From contig PCAG01000038.1 in NCBI GenBank assembly GCA_002730475.1, positions 1-10,866 of the forward strand: 10,866 nucleotides of DNA, read 5' to 3'. The stretch is from Spirochaetales bacterium (GTDB lineage Bacteria > Desulfobacterota_D > UBA1144). Position 1 is the first letter of the stretch, and each line of letters opens with the position of its first letter. Under the pieces are notes generated by a model. It was not told the DNA's origin. It ran no database searches and was given only the letters and a program-made list of their open reading frames with translations. A program made the position numbers and the translations under genes. Positions 6,953-10,866 of the stretch are shown in pieces.

Positions 6953-8048
6953 ATGATTGAGTTAAACCAGATTGTAAAAGATTTTCACATAAGACTTAAG
7001 AAAGTAAGAGACTATCTTTGACCCAGATACCCAAACAAAACGTTTAGACATACTAGAGAAGGATAGTGAAAAATCAGATTTTTGGAACGACAAGAGTAAA
7101 GCACAAAGTGTATTAAAAGAAATATCAATTATTAAAAAGAATCTGGAAATTTATCAGGCTCTCGAATCTGAATTAAACGATTCGACCGAACTTATAGATC
7201 TTTATAAATCAGAAGATGCAGATATCAATTTAATTGAGGAATTGACACAATCTTTAAACGGATTTCGTAAGATTTTGGAGGAGTTCGAAATCAAGATGAT
7301 GCTTTCTGGAAAAGATGATACAAAGAATGCAATCTTATCCATCAATTCTGGAGCTGGTGGAACCGAAGCGCAAGACTGGGCACATATGCTATCTAGAATG
7401 TATTTAAGATATGCGGAAATCAATAATTTTAAAGCTGAATTTTTAGACATTTTAGATGGAGAAGAAGCTGGTATAAAAAACTGTACCATTCTGATTAAAG
7501 GAGAATTTGCATATGGTTTTTTGGGCAACGAAACCGGAGTTCATAGGTTAGTTCGAATATCTCCTTTTGATTCAAATAAAAGACGACACACTTCTTTTGC
7601 TTCCGTGTCCGTTCTTCCTGAGGCTGAAGAAAATATCGATATTAATATAGATGATAAAGATTTAAAAGTAGAAACTTTTAGAGCAGGTGGAGCTGGTGGT
7701 CAGCACGTTAATAAAACTGACTCTGCTGTGAGAATTACCCATCTTCCGTCCGGAATAGTCGTGGGTTGTCAAAATCAACGATCTCAACATCAAAATAAAG
7801 CTTCGGCAATGAAAATTTTATCTTCCAAGTTATATGATATAGAAATGAATAAAATTAAAGAACAAGAAAAAAAAATTAATTCTGAGAAAAAGGATATAGG
7901 CTGGGGTAATCAAATTCGATCCTATGTATTGCATCCTTACAGAATGATAAAGGACCATAGAATCAACTTTGAAACTAGCAATGTTGAATCTTTTTTGGAT
8001 GGCAATATCCAGGATTTAGTCCAGGATTTATTATCCAGTCAAAAATAG
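6953..8048 (+). CDS. prfB: Peptide chain release factor 2, made by programmed +1 frameshift
   Basis: RF2 recognises UGA and UAA stop codons and triggers peptide release. The ATG at 6953 (AAGG seven bases upstream) opens a 22-codon segment ending ...KKVRDYL, followed by an in-frame TGA at 7019-7021. Shifting +1 at CTT-TGA-C resumes at GAC (7020-7022) and reads DPDTQTKRLDILEKDSEKSD, continuing to the TAG at 8046-8048. The joined product is 364 residues, against 365 for E. coli RF2. The RF2 stop-reading tripeptide SPF is at 203-205 and the catalytic GGQ at 248-250 (RAGGAGGQHVNK), both within two residues of the E. coli positions. The frame open from 7242 is only the 3' part of this gene, not a separate start. 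It is divergent from the aminotransferase gene and followed after 65 bases by nadK. Confidence 0.96.
7005..7022 (+). other. prfB +1 programmed ribosomal frameshift site
   Basis: The heptamer CTTTGAC at 7016-7022, preceded by TAT, is identical to the canonical RF2 shift site (TAT CTT TGA C). Frame 0 ends at the TGA (7019-7021). Slippage of the CUU-decoding tRNA onto UUU moves translation to GAC. Low RF2 slows UGA termination and raises frameshifting, so RF2 autoregulates its own synthesis. The usual internal Shine-Dalgarno stimulator (AGGGGG in E. coli, three bases before CTT) is replaced here by AGAGAC (7007-7012), preceded by TA, a weak match to the anti-Shine-Dalgarno. Confidence 0.93.
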
Positions 8049-8113
8049 ACCAATTTTACGATAGGGTCGTAGGGTCTCATGAAAACTTTGGAAACTCATC
8101 TATAATATATCCA
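8049..8113 (+). promoter_or_regulatory. prfB-nadK spacer: tandem repeat, small stem and candidate leaderless promoter
   Basis: In this 65-base spacer TAGGGTC occurs twice in tandem (8062-8068 and 8070-8076). TACGA (8057-8061) can pair with TCGTA (8067-8071) around the first copy, giving a 5-bp stem that lacks a U-tract and so is not a convincing terminator. TATAAT at 8101-8106 is a perfect -10 hexamer that would place the transcript start at about the nadK ATG (8114). No good -35 is visible. No Shine-Dalgarno precedes nadK. Confidence 0.3.
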
Positions 8114-8977
8114 ATGACAAGAATTAAGAAGCGACTCATAGGAGTTGTAGCAAAACCCGATTTGAAAGGATTTGATAAAATCGTAAAGACCGTTGAGAAA
8201 TGCGTGCGAGCACATTATAAATCTTCGGTTATAGTTGAGGGTCGTGATGGCGTATCTCGAGAGCATATTATGAGTGTGGCTGATGCTGTAATTGTTTTTG
8301 GGGGAGATGGTACACTGCTGCATGTTGCGGAAGAAGCGGCTATAAACAAAAAGTCTATATTAGGAATTAATTTGGGAAGACTAGGCTTCTTAACTGAAGC
8401 CCCCCTGAAATCTTTGGAGCAAGTACTTCAGAACCTACTTCAAGATCAACTTGTAAAAGACAACAGACGTCTTCTGCAGGCCAAGATATTTAAAGACAAT
8501 AAAATGATTAAAAAAACTAATTTTCTTAACGACGTTGTAATAAATAAAGGGACCTTGGCGAAGATTATCAATCTTGATTTATATATCGATGAACTATTGG
8601 TCTCCAATCTTAGAGCGGATGGATTAATATTGTCTTCCCCAACCGGATCCACGGCTTACTCGCTTTCCGCGGGAGGGCCAATCGTCTCACCTGCACTACC
8701 TTTGGTCATAATTACACCAATTTGCCCCCATACGTTATCAAACCGCCCCTTGGTAGTTTCTCATGATTCAAAAATAAAAATCAAAATTGATTCATCAACT
8801 TATCCTGTTTTTGCTACATTTGATGGAAATGAGAGCCTGGAAATGGAGCATGGCTTTGAACTTATAGTGTCAAAATCTAGTCATGAGTTATCGCTTCTTA
8901 GGTCACCGAATACCCAGTATTTTGACGTATTAAAAGATAAGCTAATGTGGAGTAATAATAAATATGACAGAAAATGA
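8114..8977 (+). CDS. nadK: NAD kinase
   Basis: NAD kinase phosphorylates NAD+ to NADP+ using ATP or polyphosphate and is the only route to NADP in most bacteria. The 287-residue protein carries the catalytic GGDGT motif at 63-67, GINLGRLGFLTE (84-95), the substrate-binding LND (138-140; often NE in other lineages), and the glycine-rich DGLILSSPTGSTAYSLSAGG block (169-188). ITPICPHTLSNRPLVV and the FDGNE segment follow. LGRLGFLTE and VVINKG(T)LAKII resemble deltaproteobacterial NadKs as I remember them; no search was run. The N terminus (IGVVAKPD at 9-16) is in the normal place, so the ATG at 8114 is sound despite having no Shine-Dalgarno. It lies 65 bases after prfB and overlaps the next small gene by 14 bases. 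Confidence 0.95.
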   Translation: MTRIKKRLIGVVAKPDLKGFDKIVKTVEKCVRAHYKSSVIVEGRDGVSREHIMSVADAVIVFGGDGTLLHVAEEAAINKKSILGINLGRLGFLTEAPLKSLEQVLQNLLQDQLVKDNRRLLQAKIFKDNKMIKKTNFLNDVVINKGTLAKIINLDLYIDELLVSNLRADGLILSSPTGSTAYSLSAGGPIVSPALPLVIITPICPHTLSNRPLVVSHDSKIKIKIDSSTYPVFATFDGNESLEMEHGFELIVSKSSHELSLLRSPNTQYFDVLKDKLMWSNNKYDRK

Positions 8978-9335
8978 TAGAGAAATCTTTCTACATGATT
9001 GGGTTGTCGAAGAAATACAAAGGAAATATTCAAAAGAATTTAATGAAATAAAAATTAATACAACCCATAAAAAAGACCACCCCTTAAAAGATGAATACCC
9101 AGATATTATATTTGGCAACTACGGACAGATTGTTATGATTGGTGAAGTAGAAACGATTTCCAACGTTAATCCTAGCTCGGTCGACAAGTGGAAGACACTC
9201 CAGTCTCTTGGCTATACTTGCACTATTTTTGTACCAAAGAGCAAATTGAAACTCACTAGAGACTTGTGTTTCGAAAATAAATTGATAGAAAAGATTAAAA
9301 TATCTTCTTTCTCAGTTGAGATTCCTATTAATTGA
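8964..9335 (+). CDS. Uncharacterised 123-residue protein, possible PD-(D/E)XK-like fold
   Basis: Not recognised as a named family. The ATG at 8964 lies inside the end of nadK (14-base overlap, different frame), with GGAG at 8949-8952 eleven bases upstream. The product is soluble and charged with no signal peptide or membrane helix. An N-terminal helix (HDWVVEEIQRKYSKEF) precedes YPDIIFGNYGQIVMIGEVET, in which PD (46-47) and E61-x-E63 are spaced like the active site of PD-(D/E)XK nuclease-fold proteins, but with glutamate where the catalytic lysine normally sits. The downstream KWKTLQSLGYTCTIFVP resembles the later helix-strand of that fold. ExE variants may be nucleases with a relocated lysine (K76 or K78 are candidates) or inactive binding domains. 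The 3' end overlaps convergent fmt by 8 bases. The overlaps and sensible composition argue for a real gene; the fold is inference. Confidence 0.75.
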   Translation: MTENDREIFLHDWVVEEIQRKYSKEFNEIKINTTHKKDHPLKDEYPDIIFGNYGQIVMIGEVETISNVNPSSVDKWKTLQSLGYTCTIFVPKSKLKLTRDLCFENKLIEKIKISSFSVEIPIN

Positions 9336-10254
9336 AAATTGGAGTTTTTATGTTGCTAATTCCGTTTAAAAATTCTCTACCTGATAATTTCTTTTGACCA
9401 CTCCTTTGAATCTCGAGAATTTCTATACTTCCCTGTCCACACCCAGCAATTAATCTTCCACCCTTATTTATGAGTTGACCAGGATTGATATTAGAAGAAT
9501 TATCCAGGGCTACTTTAAAAATTTTTACAATTTGATCTTTAAAATGTGTATGGGCGACTGGCCACGGATTACATCCTCTTATTAGATTCTTTATTTCTTT
9601 GGCATCTTTTTGCCAATCAATTAAAGCATCTTCTTTGTTGATTTTAGGAGCTAAAGTTGCTTCACTCTCATTTTGCGCTTTGCATTTATAAGCCCTGTTT
9701 GATATTAAACTGTCAGCAAACTCCATTAATTTTTTTGCACCTAGTATTGAAAGTTTCTCGGTCAACATTGACGTATCATCATCATCATTGATTTTAATTT
9801 TATGGCTAGAAATTATATCTCCTGTGTCCATTCCCGAATCCATTTTCATTATTGTGATACCTGTTCCCTTCTCGCCATTTATTAGTGCCCAATTTATTGG
9901 AGCGGCTCCTCTATATTTTGGAAGAATCGATGCATGCACATTGATACAACCGTATTTAGGTATATCTAAAATTTCTTTTGGTAGAATCTTTCCATATGCA
10001 GCAACAAATACAATATCGGGATTGATAGATATTAAGGTCTCTATGGTTTTATAATTATCTTTTAATTTGTCAGGTTGTAACAAGTTTAAATTGTTGTCAA
10101 TGGCAAATTTCTTTACTGGATTAAAGATTATCTCCTTCCTTCTTCCCACTGGTTTATCTGGTTGGGTAACAACAAGTTCAACATTATATTGATTATTTAA
10201 TGCTTCCAAGATTCTTGAAGCAAAACTAGGAGTGCCCATAAAAACTATCTTCAT
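9328..10254 (-). CDS. fmt: Methionyl-tRNA formyltransferase
   Basis: Fmt formylates the methionyl group of initiator tRNA using 10-formyltetrahydrofolate. The 308-residue protein has the N-terminal Rossmann-like formyltransferase domain beginning KIVFMGTPSFA. The substrate-binding VVTQPDKPVGRRK (28-40) follows. The active-site block GCINVHASILPKYRGAAPI (102-120) carries N105 and H107. MDSGMDTGDI (138-147) holds the catalytic D143, equivalent to N106, H108 and D144 of E. coli Fmt. The C-terminal domain (about 205-308, with IRGCNPWPVAHT) is the tRNA-binding OB-like domain. The length matches the family norm of about 310. No Shine-Dalgarno is seen before the ATG (10254-10252), only an A-rich stretch. 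The gene is convergent with the small gene before it and divergent from htrA; its usual partner def is not in the window. Confidence 0.96.
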   Translation of the reverse strand: MKIVFMGTPSFASRILEALNNQYNVELVVTQPDKPVGRRKEIIFNPVKKFAIDNNLNLLQPDKLKDNYKTIETLISINPDIVFVAAYGKILPKEILDIPKYGCINVHASILPKYRGAAPINWALINGEKGTGITIMKMDSGMDTGDIISSHKIKINDDDDTSMLTEKLSILGAKKLMEFADSLISNRAYKCKAQNESEATLAPKINKEDALIDWQKDAKEIKNLIRGCNPWPVAHTHFKDQIVKIFKVALDNSSNINPGQLINKGGRLIAGCGQGSIEILEIQRSGQKKLSGREFLNGISNIKTPIFN

Positions 10255-10326
10255 ATTTTTGTTATTTTATCATATTTAATGCACTCCACTGGAATGAGAG
10301 AATTTTATTGTTTATATTTACGTTTT
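10255..10326. promoter_or_regulatory. Divergent intergenic region between fmt and htrA
   Basis: This 72-base AT-rich spacer must hold both promoters. Neither gene has a recognisable Shine-Dalgarno. On the minus strand TATGAT (complement of about 10270-10275) is a possible -10 for fmt. On the plus strand TATATT (10313-10318) could be a -10 that would begin the htrA transcript almost at its ATG. I see no strong -35 for either, and no hairpin or operator-like palindrome. Confidence 0.25.
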
Positions 10327-10866
10327 ATGGGAAAAATCGAATCTTTGTCACGGACAATACTCCTTCTTTGTTTCCTATTATTGAATGATTCCTATGGTGA
10401 AAGTCTAGAAAATTTGGACAATCTAGTTGAAAAATTAAGCCCATCAGTTGTAAGAATAGAAACCACGAGCAAAGAAAAAGATTTTAATATGACAGGAGAT
10501 CCGTTTTTTGATGAGTTTTTTAGAAGGCAATTTGGTAACCAATCCGGAAAGAAATCAAGACCAGGATTAGGATCGGGATTTATATATGGCAAGAATGGCT
10601 TTGTTGTTACAAACTTTCATGTTGTCAAAAACGCGGATGATATATCAATAGTTTTAGATAATGAGAAAAAATATGAAGCTAAAATAATTGGAACTGATGC
10701 TCGTACCGACTTAGCTCTGTTAAAAATCGACATACGAGACCCAATCAACGAGGTTCAAATTGGAAACTCTGATTCACTAAGAATAGGAGAGTGGGTAATC
10801 GCTATTGGTAACCCGCTTGGATTGGGCACTACGGTTACAACTGGAATTATTAGTGCCAAAAGTCGA
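10327..10866 (+). CDS. HtrA/DegP-type periplasmic serine protease, N-terminal part (runs off right edge)
   Basis: The 180 visible residues are the start of a trypsin-like HtrA/Do protease, which degrades or refolds damaged envelope proteins. Residues 1-24 form a Sec signal peptide: basic N-region (K3, R9), hydrophobic TILLLCFLLL, and a probable cleavage after SYG. The mature part begins LENLDNLVEKLSPSVVRIET. FFRRQFG at 64-70 belongs to the variable LA loop. LGSGFIYGKNGFVVTNFHVV (81-100) contains the catalytic H98 and TDLALLKI (127-134) the catalytic D128. AIGNPLGLGTTVTTGIISA (159-177) is the standard strand just before the GNSGGP loop. The catalytic serine and the PDZ domains lie beyond the window. 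In-frame ATGs at 10279 and 10294 would extend the N terminus; 10327 is chosen because it gives a clean signal peptide. No Shine-Dalgarno is visible. Whether it is DegP, DegQ or DegS cannot be decided here. Confidence 0.93.
   Translation, partial: MGKIESLSRTILLLCFLLLNDSYGESLENLDNLVEKLSPSVVRIETTSKEKDFNMTGDPFFDEFFRRQFGNQSGKKSRPGLGSGFIYGKNGFVVTNFHVVKNADDISIVLDNEKKYEAKIIGTDARTDLALLKIDIRDPINEVQIGNSDSLRIGEWVIAIGNPLGLGTTVTTGIISAKSR

Noticed and set aside
7242..8048. A separate truncated release factor beginning at 7242
   Set aside because: The frame is continuous back to the frameshift site at 7020 and encodes the RF2 N-terminal helical domain, so 7242 is an internal leucine codon (TTG), not a start.
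10279..10326. Longer htrA beginning at the in-frame ATG at 10279 or 10294
   Set aside because: The added residues (MHSTGMREFYCLYLRFMGK...) would put a mixed hydrophobic/basic stretch before a well-formed signal peptide, and neither ATG has a clear ribosome-binding site. 10327 is more natural, though 10294 is not excluded.
1..10866. tRNA/rRNA genes, CRISPR arrays, insertion sequences, prophage or defence islands
   Set aside because: Nothing resembling cloverleaf genes, regularly spaced repeats, transposase motifs or terminal inverted repeats was seen. Coding genes fill nearly the whole window.

Overview
The window is a compact, AT-rich (by eye about 35-38% GC), gene-dense stretch of bacterial chromosome made almost entirely of housekeeping genes. 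A Gram-negative lineage is likely: there is a signal-peptide-bearing HtrA/DegP-type protease, an RF2 gene with the classical +1 programmed frameshift, and a deltaproteobacteria-like NAD kinase and class-V aminotransferase. The small intergenic gaps and low GC would fit a streamlined, possibly marine and uncultivated, deltaproteobacteria-like or candidate-phylum bacterium. That placement is an inference and was not tested by any search.

Layout. (1) 1-286, minus: 5' part of a nitroreductase-family gene running off the left edge. (2) 348-5741, plus: a tightly packed, probably co-transcribed series rluD, pgeF, a small unknown gene, argG, queA, aroC. Junctions run from a 4-base overlap to a 47-base gap. 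(3) 5755-6888, minus: a class-V PLP aminotransferase, convergent with aroC and divergent from prfB. (4) 6953-9335, plus: prfB (two frames joined by a programmed +1 shift at 7016-7022), nadK, and a small unknown protein with a PD-(D/E)XK-like motif. (5) 9328-10254, minus: fmt, whose 3' end overlaps the small unknown gene by 8 bases. (6) 10327-10866, plus: 5' part of an HtrA/DegP serine protease running off the right edge before its catalytic serine.

Functional themes are translation and RNA modification (rluD, queA, prfB, fmt), amino-acid and aromatic biosynthesis (argG, aroC, the aminotransferase), cofactor supply (nadK) and envelope maintenance (pgeF, htrA). I see no tRNA, rRNA, CRISPR array, insertion sequence, attachment site or phage gene, and no intergenic gap longer than about 72 bases.

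I found no convincing novel multi-gene system. The points most worth a second look are the two unrecognised small proteins embedded in housekeeping operons (1977-2411, PilZ-like by pattern; 8964-9335, nuclease-fold-like with ExE instead of ExK), the RF2 frameshift site with a degenerate Shine-Dalgarno stimulator, and several genes that lack a Shine-Dalgarno and may have very short or no leaders.
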